Made by a program: the position numbers and the translations under genes. Below the pieces are notes generated by a model. It made no database searches. It saw only the letters and a program-made list of their open reading frames with translations, and had not been told where the DNA came from. 64,000 bases of DNA, from contig NZ_DASTPW010000045.1 of assembly GCF_035762065.1 (NCBI RefSeq), positions 1 through 64,000 of the forward strand. Direction: 5' to 3'. How positions within the stretch are numbered: the first letter of the stretch is position 1; every line of letters starts with the position of its first letter. Source of the DNA: Methylibium sp035762065 (GTDB lineage: Bacteria; Pseudomonadota; Gammaproteobacteria; Burkholderiales; Burkholderiaceae_C). Below, piece after piece: positions 20,042 to 29,525 of the stretch.

Positions 20042-21172
20042 TCAGATGGGTTCGGCCAGCGCCACCAGCGACTCGCGCATCAGCTGCGCGTGCTCGGCCT
20101 TGTCGCCGTGCGCGATCTCGATGGCGCCGAGCCGGCCCGAGTTCTCGACCACCATCCGGCAGCGTTCCCAGCGCCGCGCCTGGAAGGCCGCGAGCCCCGC
20201 CTCGACGCTTTCCGCGCGGCCCAGCTCCTCGGCCAGCACGATGCCGTCCTCGATGCCGATGCAGGCGCCCGAGGCGAGGTGCGGCGTCGTCGCATGCACC
20301 GCGTCGCCGATCAGCACGGCGCGGCCGCGATGCCAGGGCCGCGGCAGGAGCAGGCTCTCCAGCGGGCGGTAGATGACCTGCGCGTGCTCGTCGATCTGTG
20401 CGCGCAGCGCCTGCAGCAGCGGGTCGGGGAAGGGCGCGAGCAGCTCGCGCAGCATGGCCGGCTGCTGCTCGGGCGGGATGCGCTCGTTGCGTGGCCGATG
20501 CTCGGTGACGAACAGGTACATCTGCGTCGCCGACACCGGGTTCACGCCCGGCTTGGTCGCGCCACCCATCCACATGCGGCAGCGGGTGATCTCCGCCGGC
20601 CGCGGCAGCACCGCGCGCCACACGCCCTGGCCGGCGTAGGCGGGCTGCGGCGCTTCGGGAAACAGCTGGGCGCGCACCGCGGAATGCAGACCGTCGGCGC
20701 CGACGACGAGGTCGTAGCGCTCGCGCTGCCCGTCGGCGCAGACAACCTCGCAGCCTTCGGCGTCCTGCGCCAGCGTCGCGAAGCTGCAGCCCAGCCGCAC
20801 CTCGACGCCGGCGCGGCGCGTGGCCTGCGACATGATCTTCGCGAGCGTCGGCCGCAGGATTGCGCCGCCGCCGGGCACGTCGGGGCCGGCGACGCGCGGC
20901 GTCGGGAGCTCGCCGATCGGCGCGCCGTGCGGTGCGCGCAGGTCGACGCCGTCGCTGGCCGCGCCTTCGCGCAGGAAGTCGTCGAGGATGCCCAGCGTGC
21001 GCAGCGCACGCAGCGTCGCGCCGCCGAGGCTGATGCCGGCGCCGTAGGAGCGCCAGCCGGCATCGCTTTCGATCAGATCGACCTGCACGTCGCGGCGCGC
21101 GAGTTCGATCGCCGCCGACATGCCTGAGAAGCCGCCGCCGATCACGGCGGCCTTGCGCAGCGGAATGCTCAT
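20042..21172 (-). CDS. FAD-dependent aromatic-ring-type monooxygenase
   Basis: A 376-residue group A flavin monooxygenase, of the salicylate or 3-hydroxybenzoate hydroxylase type. The FAD-binding GGGFSG is near the N-terminus, the DG motif is VVGADGLHSAVR, and the GD motif is VLIGDAVHATTPH. Such enzymes hydroxylate phenolic rings using NAD(P)H and oxygen. The start MSIPLRKAAVIGG has GGAGAAGGAGA upstream and overlaps the stop of the Rieske gene (ATGA). The substrate is unknown; coupling with the Rieske protein and VOC dioxygenase suggests a ring is hydroxylated and then opened. Confidence 0.88.
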   Translation of the reverse strand: MSIPLRKAAVIGGGFSGMSAAIELARRDVQVDLIESDAGWRSYGAGISLGGATLRALRTLGILDDFLREGAASDGVDLRAPHGAPIGELPTPRVAGPDVPGGGAILRPTLAKIMSQATRRAGVEVRLGCSFATLAQDAEGCEVVCADGQRERYDLVVGADGLHSAVRAQLFPEAPQPAYAGQGVWRAVLPRPAEITRCRMWMGGATKPGVNPVSATQMYLFVTEHRPRNERIPPEQQPAMLRELLAPFPDPLLQALRAQIDEHAQVIYRPLESLLLPRPWHRGRAVLIGDAVHATTPHLASGACIGIEDGIVLAEELGRAESVEAGLAAFQARRWERCRMVVENSGRLGAIEIAHGDKAEHAQLMRESLVALAEPI

Positions 21173-21528
21173 GCTGGGGTCTCCTTCTCCGTCATGTGTT
21201 CGATGTCGCCGGCGGCGTTGACGCGGATCGGCACCGCGGTGAGCGACTGGCCGAGGCAGGGCCCGAGGATGCATCGGCCGCTCGCGATCTCGAACTGCGC
21301 GCCGTGCGCGGCGCAGACGATGCGCCGGCCCGCGGCATCAAGATAGGCGTCGCGGCGCCAGGCCAGCGGCGTGTCGCCGTAGTGCGGGCAGGCGTCGAGG
21401 TAGGCGTGCAGCCGGCCGCGATGGCGCACGACGAAGACGCCGGCTTCGGCATAGCCGCGCGCGCCGCCCTCGGGCACCTCGGCCGCGGGACCGAGGCGCG
21501 AGGCGGACAAGCGCTGCCCGGCATCCAT
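21169..21528 (-). CDS. Rieske [2Fe-2S] protein
   Basis: A 119-residue soluble Rieske protein. The cluster ligands are Cys47-Pro-His49 (CPHYGDTPL) and Cys72-Ala-Ala-His75 (CAAHG), matching CxH...CxxH. No other domain is present, so it is a ferredoxin-type electron carrier rather than an oxygenase alpha subunit. A second CILGPC segment is not part of the standard motif. It is overlapped by the monooxygenase gene and follows the VOC gene by seven bases, so it may supply electrons to an oxygenase in this operon. Confidence 0.87.
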   Translation of the reverse strand: MDAGQRLSASRLGPAAEVPEGGARGYAEAGVFVVRHRGRLHAYLDACPHYGDTPLAWRRDAYLDAAGRRIVCAAHGAQFEIASGRCILGPCLGQSLTAVPIRVNAAGDIEHMTEKETPA

Positions 21529-21535
21529 CGGCCGA

Positions 21536-22561
21536 TCAGCCTTCCGCGACGACCGAGGCGCCCGCCGCGCGCGGCCGCGGCGCGAGCAGGCCGCCCGGCG
21601 CGCCGGAGGTCGCGCCCTCGGCTTCGCCGGGCACCGCGCCGCCCGGCGGCCCGCCGCCCGGCGCCCACTTGTCGCGCTGCTGGAACAGGAACAGCTGCGA
21701 GCTGTCCGCGCCCATCGGCGCCTCGCGCGCGACCCAGCTCGCGTCGTGCAGGTCCATGTCGGCGTCGTATTCCACGTGGCAGCCCAGCGGGCTGTTGAAG
21801 TACCAGAACCAGTTCGAGCCGAAGATGTGCCGGCCCGGCCCCCAGAACGACTGGTAGCCCTTCTCGACGAAGCGCGTGCCGGCCAGCATCACCTCGGTGG
21901 GCCCGCCCATGTGGAAGGTGAAGTGCTCGCAGCCGGTCATGAAGGGTGGCGTCTGGATCAGGAACAGCGTGTGATGGTCTTCGCACGCGGCCGGCCGCAT
22001 GAACGGGCCGACGCCGGTGAAGCGGTCGGTGCAGACGAAGCCGAGGCGCTCGTAGAAGGCCGCGGCCTTCGCCTCGTCGGGCACGAAGTAGACGACGTGC
22101 GACAGCGTGCGCGGCACGGGCGTCGGCGCTTCGGGGTCGAGCGCGAGCACGTTGGCCGGCCGCTGCGCCGGTGCCCCGGGCGCGTTGACCGTTTCGGCGG
22201 CCAGGCGGATCGGGCGGCGCACGCTGCGCTGGAAGCCGAGCACGAAGCCGGCGTCGTCGGTCGCCTCGAGCGAGCCGTCGGCCAGGCGCCGCACCGGCCG
22301 GTCGCGACCGAGTTCGTCGGCGATGGCGTCCAGCGTCGCGTCGTCGGCGACGCCGTAGATCGTCTTGCGCAGCATCGTCGCGGTGGGCAGCGGCGCGGGC
22401 AGCGCCGGGTCGTCCTTCGCCTTGAGGACGATGGCGGTGCCGTCGAGCGCTTCGAAGCGGCCGTCGCCGGTGGCCGTGAGGCCGTAGTCGCGCAGGTACT
22501 GCGAGCAGGCGGCGAGGTCGTCCACGCCGAAGACGAGCGCGTCGGGTCCGAGGATGTTCAC
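21536..22561 (-). CDS. VOC-family extradiol-dioxygenase-like protein
   Basis: A 341-residue protein with two vicinal-oxygen-chelate modules. In the second module a 2-His-1-carboxylate site can be drawn: His155 (LSHVVYF), His213 (CEHFTFH) and Glu264 (CHVEYDADMD), as in type I extradiol dioxygenases. The C-terminal 50 residues are Gly/Pro/Ala rich and look disordered. The start is GTG, giving VNILGPDALVFGVDDL. It probably cleaves the hydroxylated ring formed by the neighbouring monooxygenase, though a glyoxalase-type isomerase cannot be excluded. Confidence 0.8.
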   Translation of the reverse strand: MNILGPDALVFGVDDLAACSQYLRDYGLTATGDGRFEALDGTAIVLKAKDDPALPAPLPTATMLRKTIYGVADDATLDAIADELGRDRPVRRLADGSLEATDDAGFVLGFQRSVRRPIRLAAETVNAPGAPAQRPANVLALDPEAPTPVPRTLSHVVYFVPDEAKAAAFYERLGFVCTDRFTGVGPFMRPAACEDHHTLFLIQTPPFMTGCEHFTFHMGGPTEVMLAGTRFVEKGYQSFWGPGRHIFGSNWFWYFNSPLGCHVEYDADMDLHDASWVAREAPMGADSSQLFLFQQRDKWAPGGGPPGGAVPGEAEGATSGAPGGLLAPRPRAAGASVVAEG

Positions 22562-22607
22562 GATGGGGCCTCGTTCGGAAGTGAGGGTTCGAAGGGAAGC
22601 GGCGCGC

Positions 22608-23444
22608 TCAGGTGCGCGCGCCGGCGTGGATCACGTCTTCGTGCATCAGCAGCGCGAAGGGGCTGCCTTCGGCGACGAGCCCGGGGCGCACGAGCGACTC
22701 GCGTACCGCCGCCTGCCAGGCGCCGAGCAGCGCGCGGGCGGCGGCCTCGTCCTCGAGCCAGAGCTCGTCGATGCCGTCCACCGCGGGCGGCTTGCCGGCG
22801 GCGGCCGGCGGGCTCGCCACCCGGTTCTGCACATGGCGCTGCACCGCGGCGCGCGGCAGCTTCGCCACCGCCTCGGCCCAGCCGCGCTCGAACGCGGCCT
22901 CGGCCACGCCGCCCGCGCGCTGCAGGAAGCCCATCAGCTTGACCGTGCCCGCCGGCGCGCCGCCGGCGCGCGCATGCAGCACGCGCTCGCGCGACGGCAG
23001 AAAGACGACGCTCGCCTGATCGACGAAGTTGTCCTCGTCGCCCTTGAGCTTGTCCAGGTAGTAGCGGGTCTCGCGCGAGCGGGCGAGCGCGGCGAAGTCG
23101 GGGAACCAGACCTGGGTGACGAAATCTCGGTTCAGCGCGAGCGGGTCGCTGCCTGGCGCGGTCGCGCGGAACTGGCCGTCGAACACGGTGTTCTGCACGT
23201 AGCGGCGCGGCGCGTGGGCGGCGTCGGCGGCGATGTAGCCAAGCACCAGCTCGCCGTGCACGCGGCGGATGTGATGGCGGTGTTCGGCCAGCGTGGTGCC
23301 GGGCTTGCGGCGGCCGACGATCAGCAGCTTCAACGCGAGCGGATCGCCGGGGGTGGCGGCATGAGCGTTCTCGAGCGGCAAGGCAGGCATGGCGAGCAAG
23401 GCCAGCGCGAGCCGGCGACGTTGATGGTTGACGGGTGCGTGCAT
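22608..23444 (-). CDS. Secreted EthD-domain protein (tandem)
   Basis: A 278-residue protein with an N-terminal signal-like region (RRRLALALLAMPALPLENAHA). The first EthD-type ferredoxin-fold domain starts KLLIVGRRKPGTTLAEHRHH; a weaker second copy starts near VKLMGFLQRAGGVAEAAF. EthD-family proteins accompany catabolic oxygenase and decarboxylase systems, but their biochemical roles are mostly unclear. It lies between the VOC dioxygenase and an alpha/beta hydrolase in the catabolic operon. A periplasmic location is inferred from the signal sequence. Confidence 0.7.
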   Translation of the reverse strand: MHAPVNHQRRRLALALLAMPALPLENAHAATPGDPLALKLLIVGRRKPGTTLAEHRHHIRRVHGELVLGYIAADAAHAPRRYVQNTVFDGQFRATAPGSDPLALNRDFVTQVWFPDFAALARSRETRYYLDKLKGDEDNFVDQASVVFLPSRERVLHARAGGAPAGTVKLMGFLQRAGGVAEAAFERGWAEAVAKLPRAAVQRHVQNRVASPPAAAGKPPAVDGIDELWLEDEAAARALLGAWQAAVRESLVRPGLVAEGSPFALLMHEDVIHAGART

Positions 23445-23452
23445 CGGCGGCC

Positions 23453-24616
23453 TTATCGCGTGCGGCCGCCCAGGGTCTCGGCGACCCAGTCGGCGATGTA
23501 CTGGCCCGCGTTGATGCTGTTGTCGAAGCTCGAGTGCTGCACGCCGCCTTCGCGCTCGGTGAAGACCTTCAGCTCGCGCTTCGGGCTGTTCACCAGCTGC
23601 TCGTAGGTGCGCTCGGCCCACTTCAGCGGGATCTGCGAATCGCGCTCGCCGTGCGTCACGAGGAAGGGCACGCGGATGCGATCGAGCACGCCGTCGAGGT
23701 GCACGTTCTCGGCGATGCGCATGAAGTCCGCCTGGTCCTTCGCGCCCCAGACCCACTGCACGTGGGCCCAGTAGTGCGGCACCGGGAAGTCGCCTTCCTT
23801 GTCGAGGCGCTTCTTCTGCACGTCGCGCCAGTCGTGGTTGGCGCCCCAGACGACGCCCGCCGCGAAGCGCGGCTCGAAGGCCACCGCGCGCGGGCAGTAG
23901 TAGCCGCCGAGCGAGACGCCTTCCATGCCGATGCGCCGGGCGTCGATGTCCTCGCGCCGCTCGAGCCAGTCGACGATGCGGCTGGCCCAGTGCTCGCTGT
24001 CGAAGCGCGCGGTCAGGCCGCGCAGGCGCAGCGCGTCGCCGGTGCCGGGCTGGTCGACGACGAGCGACGCGACGCCGCGCTCGGCCAGCCACTTGGGCAG
24101 GCCGACGAACCACTTCATCTCCTTCGTCGAATCGAGCCCGTTGACCTGCAGGAGGACTGGCATGCGCTCGCCCGGCCGCACGCCCTTCGCCGGCACGAAC
24201 AGGCCCGAAAGGAAGCTGTCCTCGTAGGGGATGCGCACCGGCTCGCAGGCGTCGCCGGCCAGCGCGATGCCCTTGGCGAAGACCGCCTGGAACCGTTCGT
24301 AGAGCGCCATGCGCCCCGGCGCGCCGTGCGCCTGCAGCCGCTCGCAGGTGGAGAGGTAGATCGCGGCGCGCTTGTATTTCTCGCCGGCGGAAAGGAGCCG
24401 GCCGCGCGATTCGTCCTCCTCGGCCAGGCCGCAGAGCTTGTCGGCCATCGCGGCCCAGGTCTCGCGGAAGGCGCGGGTGCCGGCGGCATCGGGCTGCTTC
24501 GCGGCCTCCTGCAGCGGCGCGCACATCGCCTCGATCTCGCCGATGCGCGCGCCCATCTCGATGGCGAGGTCGACCGAGAGGTTCCAGACGTAGTTGGTGG
24601 GGAAGTACTTGAACAT
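23453..24616 (-). CDS. Alpha/beta hydrolase (DHPON hydrolase/FrsA-like)
   Basis: A 387-residue alpha/beta hydrolase with a helical N-terminal domain of about 125 residues. A triad can be drawn: Ser235 (GVSLGG), Asp326 (GERDSQIP) and His361 (GGVQHSSFD). The layout resembles 2,6-dihydroxypseudooxynicotine hydrolase and related carbon-carbon bond hydrolases, which fits cleavage of a ring-fission or acyl side-chain product. It has no signal peptide. The RND gene ends seven bases downstream... in the order of transcription it follows the RND gene and precedes the EthD gene. Confidence 0.82.
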   Translation of the reverse strand: MFKYFPTNYVWNLSVDLAIEMGARIGEIEAMCAPLQEAAKQPDAAGTRAFRETWAAMADKLCGLAEEDESRGRLLSAGEKYKRAAIYLSTCERLQAHGAPGRMALYERFQAVFAKGIALAGDACEPVRIPYEDSFLSGLFVPAKGVRPGERMPVLLQVNGLDSTKEMKWFVGLPKWLAERGVASLVVDQPGTGDALRLRGLTARFDSEHWASRIVDWLERREDIDARRIGMEGVSLGGYYCPRAVAFEPRFAAGVVWGANHDWRDVQKKRLDKEGDFPVPHYWAHVQWVWGAKDQADFMRIAENVHLDGVLDRIRVPFLVTHGERDSQIPLKWAERTYEQLVNSPKRELKVFTEREGGVQHSSFDNSINAGQYIADWVAETLGGRTR

Positions 24617-24623
24617 GGTGCTT

Positions 24624-27113
24624 TCAGGCAGCGATGCGCCGCGCGATCGAGGGGTCGGTGTTCGCCGCGAGCGGCGCGGGCGGCGAGGGCGTCGCGGCCG
24701 CGATGGCCGGCGACGCGGCCGCCGGCTTCAGCAGGAAGTGGGCGAGCGCGGGCAGCAGCACCAGCGCGCCGAGCATGTTCCACAGGAACATGAAGGCGAG
24801 CAGCAGCCCCATGTCGGCCTGGAACTTGATGGGGCTCGCGACCCAGGTGACGACGCCGACCGCCAGCGTCAGGCCCGTCAGCAGCACCACCTTGCCGGTG
24901 AACAGCAGCGCGCTCCGGTAGGCCTCGGCAAGCGTGCGGCCTTCACGCATGCGCGCGAGCGTCACCGAGAGGATGTACAGCGCGTAGTCCACGCCGATGC
25001 CCACGCCGAGGGCGATCACCGGCAGCGTCGCGACCTTCACGCCCATGCCGAGCGCGACCATCAGCGCCTCGGCCAGCACCGAGGTCAGCATCAAGGGCAG
25101 CACCGCGACCAGCACCGCGCGCCAGGAGCGGAAGGTGACGAAGCACAGCAGCACCACCGCGCCGTAGACCAGCGCCAGCATCTGCCACCACGCCTGCTTG
25201 ACGACGATGTTGGTCGCGGCCTCGATGCCGGCGCTGCCGGCGGCCAGCAGGAACTTCACCTCGTCGGTGTCGTTGGCCTTCGCGAAGGCCTCGACGTGAT
25301 CGACCACGCGCGTCAGCGTCTGCGCCTTGTGGTCGCGCAGGTAGGCGTAGACGGTCAGCAGGTTGCAGCTGTCGTTGTACAGGCCGCGCGGCGCGCCGGC
25401 CGTCACGGTGTTGAGCATGTCCTGGTTGGGCAGGAAGTCGTACCACTTGGGCATGCCTTCGTTCAGGCCCGCGGTCACGCGGCGCGTCAGCAGCGCGAGC
25501 GTGTTGGTCGTCTCGACGCCGTCGATCTGGCGCAGCTGCCATTCGAGCGCGTCGATCTTGTTCAGCGCGTCGTAGCGCGAGCACTGGCCGTCGGGCGTCT
25601 TGACCATCACCGCGAGCACGTCGCTCGAGGCGCCGTAGGCGCGGCTCATGAAGGCCACGTCGCGGTTGTAGCGGCTGTCGGCGCGCAGCTCGGGCGCGCC
25701 GGGGTCGAGGTCGCCGATCGCCAGCCGCGTGCTCGCGGCGAAGCCGCCCACGCCCATAAGCACCGCCGCGGTCACCACCCAGGCGGCGGGCTTGCGCTGC
25801 GTGAAGCGCACGAGCTGCGTCCAGACGCGGCCGGCCTGCGGTGCCGCGGCGGTGGCCTCCGAGCGCAGGCTGCGCTCGGCCGCGCGCGGGCTCACGCCGA
25901 CGTAGCTCAGCAGCACCGGCAGCAGGATCAGGTTGGTGAAGACCAGCGAGGCGACGCCGATGGAGGCGGCGATCGCCAGCTCGCGGATCACCTGGATGTC
26001 GATCACCAGCAGCACCGCGAAGCCCACCGCGTCGGCGAGCAGCGCGGTGAGCCCCGCGAGGAACAGGCGCCGGAAGGTCAGGCGCGCGGCGACGAGCTTG
26101 TTCACCCCGCGGCCGATGTCCTGCATGATCCCGTTCATCTTCTGCGCGCCGTGGCTCATGCCGATCGCGAACACGAGGAAGGGCACGAGGATCGAGTACG
26201 GATCGAGCGCGTAGCCCAGCAGCGGCAGCAGCCCGAGCTGCCACACCACCGCGACCAGCGAGGCGGCCACCACCAGCGCGGTCGAGCGCACGCAACGGGT
26301 GAACCAGTACAGCGTCGCGGTCGCGATCGCCACCGCCAGCGCGAAGAAGCTCAGCACCGCGCGCACGCCGTCGATGAGCTCGCCGACGATCTTCGCGAAG
26401 CCGGTGATGTGCATCTGCACGCGCGCGCCGCCCGGTGTCGCGGCCGCCGGGTTCTCGTACTTCGCGCGCAGCGCCTCCAGCCGCCCGGCGAAGGCCGCGT
26501 AGTCGAGCGGCCGGCCCTCGGCGTCCTTCGCGAGCAGCGGCACGACGATGACGGTGGACTTCGCGTCGCGCGCGACGAGCTGGCCGATCTCGCCGGAGCG
26601 CGCGATGTTGGCGCGCAGCTTCTGCAGGCTCTCGGGCGAGCCGTCGTAGCCGTCGGGGATCACCGGGCCGCCTTCGAGGCCTTCCTCGGTCACGCCGACC
26701 CAGCGCGTCGTCGGCGTCCACAGCGACTTCATCCGCACGCGGTCCACGCCGGGCGCGAGGAAGATCTCGTCGCTCAGGCGGCGCAGCGCGTCGAGGTAGC
26801 CGGCGTCGTAGATCGTCGCGTCGGCCTTCGACGGATCGACCGCCACTGCGACCCGCACCGCGTTGCCCAGGCCGCTCAGCTCCTGCTGGTACTTCAGGTA
26901 GTTCGCGATCCACGGGTGGCTCGACGGGATCGTCTTCTCGAAGCTCGCGTTGAGCTGCAGCCGCGTCGCCTGCCAGCCGAGCAGCAGCGTGACGAGCGTG
27001 CACAGCAGCACGACCCACCCGCGGTGGTTGAACAGCGCGCGCTCGACGAGCGAGCCCGAGCGCGCGTCGAAGGGCGCGCCCGCGTCGATCGGGTTCCGGC
27101 CGCTCGGCGTCAT
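24624..27113 (-). CDS. RND/MMPL-family transporter
   Basis: An 829-residue membrane protein of the RND superfamily (MMPL/SSD type, hydrophobe transporter). The first helix (GWVVLLCTLVTLLLGWQ) is followed by a large periplasmic loop, a helix bundle, a second loop and another bundle, giving about twelve helices. Relatives carry lipids, hopanoids or sterol-like molecules. The start MTPSGRNPIDAG overlaps the stop of the YCF48-like gene by four bases. Its place beside DUF1302, DUF1329 and YCF48-like genes recurs in clusters for hydrophobic substrates. Confidence 0.85.
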   Translation of the reverse strand: MTPSGRNPIDAGAPFDARSGSLVERALFNHRGWVVLLCTLVTLLLGWQATRLQLNASFEKTIPSSHPWIANYLKYQQELSGLGNAVRVAVAVDPSKADATIYDAGYLDALRRLSDEIFLAPGVDRVRMKSLWTPTTRWVGVTEEGLEGGPVIPDGYDGSPESLQKLRANIARSGEIGQLVARDAKSTVIVVPLLAKDAEGRPLDYAAFAGRLEALRAKYENPAAATPGGARVQMHITGFAKIVGELIDGVRAVLSFFALAVAIATATLYWFTRCVRSTALVVAASLVAVVWQLGLLPLLGYALDPYSILVPFLVFAIGMSHGAQKMNGIMQDIGRGVNKLVAARLTFRRLFLAGLTALLADAVGFAVLLVIDIQVIRELAIAASIGVASLVFTNLILLPVLLSYVGVSPRAAERSLRSEATAAAPQAGRVWTQLVRFTQRKPAAWVVTAAVLMGVGGFAASTRLAIGDLDPGAPELRADSRYNRDVAFMSRAYGASSDVLAVMVKTPDGQCSRYDALNKIDALEWQLRQIDGVETTNTLALLTRRVTAGLNEGMPKWYDFLPNQDMLNTVTAGAPRGLYNDSCNLLTVYAYLRDHKAQTLTRVVDHVEAFAKANDTDEVKFLLAAGSAGIEAATNIVVKQAWWQMLALVYGAVVLLCFVTFRSWRAVLVAVLPLMLTSVLAEALMVALGMGVKVATLPVIALGVGIGVDYALYILSVTLARMREGRTLAEAYRSALLFTGKVVLLTGLTLAVGVVTWVASPIKFQADMGLLLAFMFLWNMLGALVLLPALAHFLLKPAAASPAIAAATPSPPAPLAANTDPSIARRIAA

Positions 27114-28156
27114 CTCGGTGCGTCCTTCGCCTGCGCCACCGGCACCGGCTGCACGCCGGCGAGCCCCAGCGCGAGCAGTCCCTGCGCGCCGGCGGCGAGC
27201 CCGGCGATCGGCGCCAGCGGCGTGGGGTTGACCGGCGCGAAGCCGGCGGCGCCCAGCCGCATCACGAAGCCGGCCTGGTTGCCGAGCCACAGGCCGGCGT
27301 CGCGGTCGAGCATCGAGGCGGTGATCGACGCCGGCATCGGCACCGCGAGCTGTTGCCAGCTCGCGCCGGCATCGGTCGAGCGCCAGGCGTTGCCGCGCAG
27401 GCCGGCAACCAGCCAGTCGGCGGCCGACAGCAGCTCGGCGGTGAAGAAGCTGCCCTTGTACGGAAGCGCGATGCGCTTGAAGCTCGCGCCGCCGTCGGCC
27501 GAATGCAGCAGCAGGCCTTGCTCGCCGGCGACGAGCAGCGTCTCGCCGTGGCGGCGCAGCGCGTAAAGATGCAGGCCGCGCGGGTTGTCGAGCCGCGCCA
27601 TCCAGGGCGTCCAGCGTTCGCCGCCGTCGTCGCTGGCCGCCGCGATGCCGTAGGCGCCGACGACGACGATGCGCTTCGCGTCGAGCAGCAGCACGTCGAG
27701 CAGCGGCTTGTCCGGGCCGTCCTGCAGCAGCAGCTCGGCCTCCTTGATGCGCGCCGCGTCGCCGCCGGCGCGCGCCGCATCGAGCGCCATCTGCGCGAGG
27801 CGCCGCCCGTCGAGCCGGCGCGTCCAGGTCTCGCCGGCGTCCTCGGTGGTGAGCACCGTGCCGCCGTGGCCGACCGCGACGCCGCGCCGTGCGTCGGCGA
27901 AGCGCAGCGCCGTCAGCGTCACGCTGACGGGGCAGGGCGCCTGGCGCCAGGCCTTGCCCTGGTCGTCGGATAGCAGCACCACGCCACGCTCGCCCACGGC
28001 CACCAGCCGCTCGCCGGCCCGTGCCGCCGCGAGCAGCACCGCGCGCTCGGGCTGGCGCAGCTGCAGCGCCGGGCGCTGGAGCGCGTCGGTCACCGGCGCG
28101 GCGATCAGCGGCGCCGCGGCGAGCGCCAGGGCCGCCGCGAGGAGGCGGACTGCCAT
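27110..28156 (-). CDS. YCF48-like BNR-repeat protein, exported
   Basis: A 348-residue protein with a signal peptide (MAVRLLAAALALAAAPLIA) and five or six beta-propeller repeats bearing Asp-box-like turns: SDDQGKAWRQ, TEDAGETWTR, SDDGGERWTP, SADGGASFKR and STDAGASWQQ. YCF48 proteins assist photosystem II assembly in phototrophs, but this branch is common in non-phototrophs next to RND transporters. It probably acts in the periplasm as an assembly or binding partner of the transporter (inference). It overlaps the RND gene by four bases and the DUF1329 gene by one. Confidence 0.82.
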   Translation of the reverse strand: MAVRLLAAALALAAAPLIAAPVTDALQRPALQLRQPERAVLLAAARAGERLVAVGERGVVLLSDDQGKAWRQAPCPVSVTLTALRFADARRGVAVGHGGTVLTTEDAGETWTRRLDGRRLAQMALDAARAGGDAARIKEAELLLQDGPDKPLLDVLLLDAKRIVVVGAYGIAAASDDGGERWTPWMARLDNPRGLHLYALRRHGETLLVAGEQGLLLHSADGGASFKRIALPYKGSFFTAELLSAADWLVAGLRGNAWRSTDAGASWQQLAVPMPASITASMLDRDAGLWLGNQAGFVMRLGAAGFAPVNPTPLAPIAGLAAGAQGLLALGLAGVQPVPVAQAKDAPR

Positions 28157-29508
28157 CACCGGACGCCTTCGCCCGCCATCGCCTCGGGCGTGAAGAACGA
28201 GTCGGGCCGCCGCGGCACGATCTTGTATTGCATCGGCTGCTCGTTGACGACGCCGCTCGCGTACCAGCCGCCGGACAGCAGGTCGTTGAAGCCCCACTGC
28301 TGCTGCGGCGTGGTGGCGGGCAGGTCGGGCATGACCACCGGGTGCGCCCACTGCGTCTTCCACAGCTGGCCGTTGCCGTCCCAGCGGTCGCCCAGCACCG
28401 CGATCCAGGTGTCCTCGTCGAGGTAGTAGCGGCTCTTCGACGCCTGGTGCCGCTGGCCCTGCTTGAGCGTCGCCTCGATCACCCAGACCCGGTGCAGCTC
28501 CCAGCGCACGTGGTCGGGGTTGAGGTGGTTGGCCAGCAGCACGTCGCTGTCCTTCGCGGGCGTGTGCAGGCGGTTGGCGTTGTAGGGGATGAACATCTCC
28601 TTCCTGCCGACGACCTTCCAGTCGAAGCGGTCGAGGCGGCCGGTGAAGACGTCGGTCTCGTCGAAGCTCGCGAGGCCGCTGGTCGCCGGCGACGGCGTGT
28701 CGCAGCAGGCGTTGGGCAGCTTGCGCACGCGGCGCTGGCCGGTCAGATAGACCCAGGCGCCGGTCTTGTCGTGGTCGAGGTTCTCGCGGCCGGTGATCAT
28801 TTCGCCGGCGCGCACGGGCGGGCCCTGCGTCGTCATGCGCAGGGCCCAGAAGTCGCCGGTGGACTTCTCGGGCTCGCCCTTCGCGTAGAACGGCATCTGG
28901 AACTCGCCGTTGGCCTGCACCGAGAGCACCCGCTGGCCGTTGGCCGTGCCGATGTAGCCGCGGAACTGCGACTGCCAGGCCTCGCCGCGCCAGCGCAGCA
29001 GGTGGTTGCTCATCATCTCCTTGGCCGACGTGGTGATCGGGAAGGGGATGCCGCCGTGCGCGCCCTTGACGATGTCGTTCTCGAGCCTTGCGCTCGTCGC
29101 GTTCTTCGCGATGTTGTCGTAGACCCATTGCGGCGCGGCCGCGGTGCGGTGCGTCTTGTAGACATCGACGCGGAAGCTCTGCGGGTACTTCTTGATGAGC
29201 GCCTGCGTGCCGTCGGAGAGCTTGTCGGCGTGCTGCGCGAGGTTGCTCGCGTCGATCTTCAGGATCGGCTTCTCGGCCGCGAACGGGTCGCCGCGCCGGC
29301 CGCCGTTGACGAAGCCCGGGATCGGGGTGGTGTAGCCGCCGGTCCACGCGGGGATGCTGCCGTCCTTGTTGCCGGCACGCTCGGCGCCGAAGGGCGTGAG
29401 TTCGGTCTTCAGCTTCGCGGCCTCTTCGGGCGTCACTGCCGCTTGGGCGGCAGCACCGAGCGCCGCGGCGCAGGCGAGCGCGATCAGGCGCATGCGGATC
29501 GGGTTCAT
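28156..29508 (-). CDS. DUF1329 periplasmic protein
   Basis: A 450-residue protein with a signal peptide (MRLIALACAAALGAAAQA) followed by VTPEEAAKLKTELTPFGAERAGN, the usual start of DUF1329 proteins. The family has a LolA/LolB-like fold by prediction and is linked to outer membrane handling of hydrophobic molecules. AAGGAGA lies seven bases before the ATG. It is paired with the DUF1302 gene just upstream in the operon, as is typical. The exact role is not known. Confidence 0.88.
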   Translation of the reverse strand: MNPIRMRLIALACAAALGAAAQAAVTPEEAAKLKTELTPFGAERAGNKDGSIPAWTGGYTTPIPGFVNGGRRGDPFAAEKPILKIDASNLAQHADKLSDGTQALIKKYPQSFRVDVYKTHRTAAAPQWVYDNIAKNATSARLENDIVKGAHGGIPFPITTSAKEMMSNHLLRWRGEAWQSQFRGYIGTANGQRVLSVQANGEFQMPFYAKGEPEKSTGDFWALRMTTQGPPVRAGEMITGRENLDHDKTGAWVYLTGQRRVRKLPNACCDTPSPATSGLASFDETDVFTGRLDRFDWKVVGRKEMFIPYNANRLHTPAKDSDVLLANHLNPDHVRWELHRVWVIEATLKQGQRHQASKSRYYLDEDTWIAVLGDRWDGNGQLWKTQWAHPVVMPDLPATTPQQQWGFNDLLSGGWYASGVVNEQPMQYKIVPRRPDSFFTPEAMAGEGVR

Positions 29509-29525
29509 GTCGGTCTCCTTGTGCT

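Noticed and set aside
24594..27566. Plus-strand open frame of about 990 codons over the RND gene
   Set aside because: It mirrors a certain membrane transporter and has His/Arg/Gln-rich composition typical of antisense GC-rich frames.
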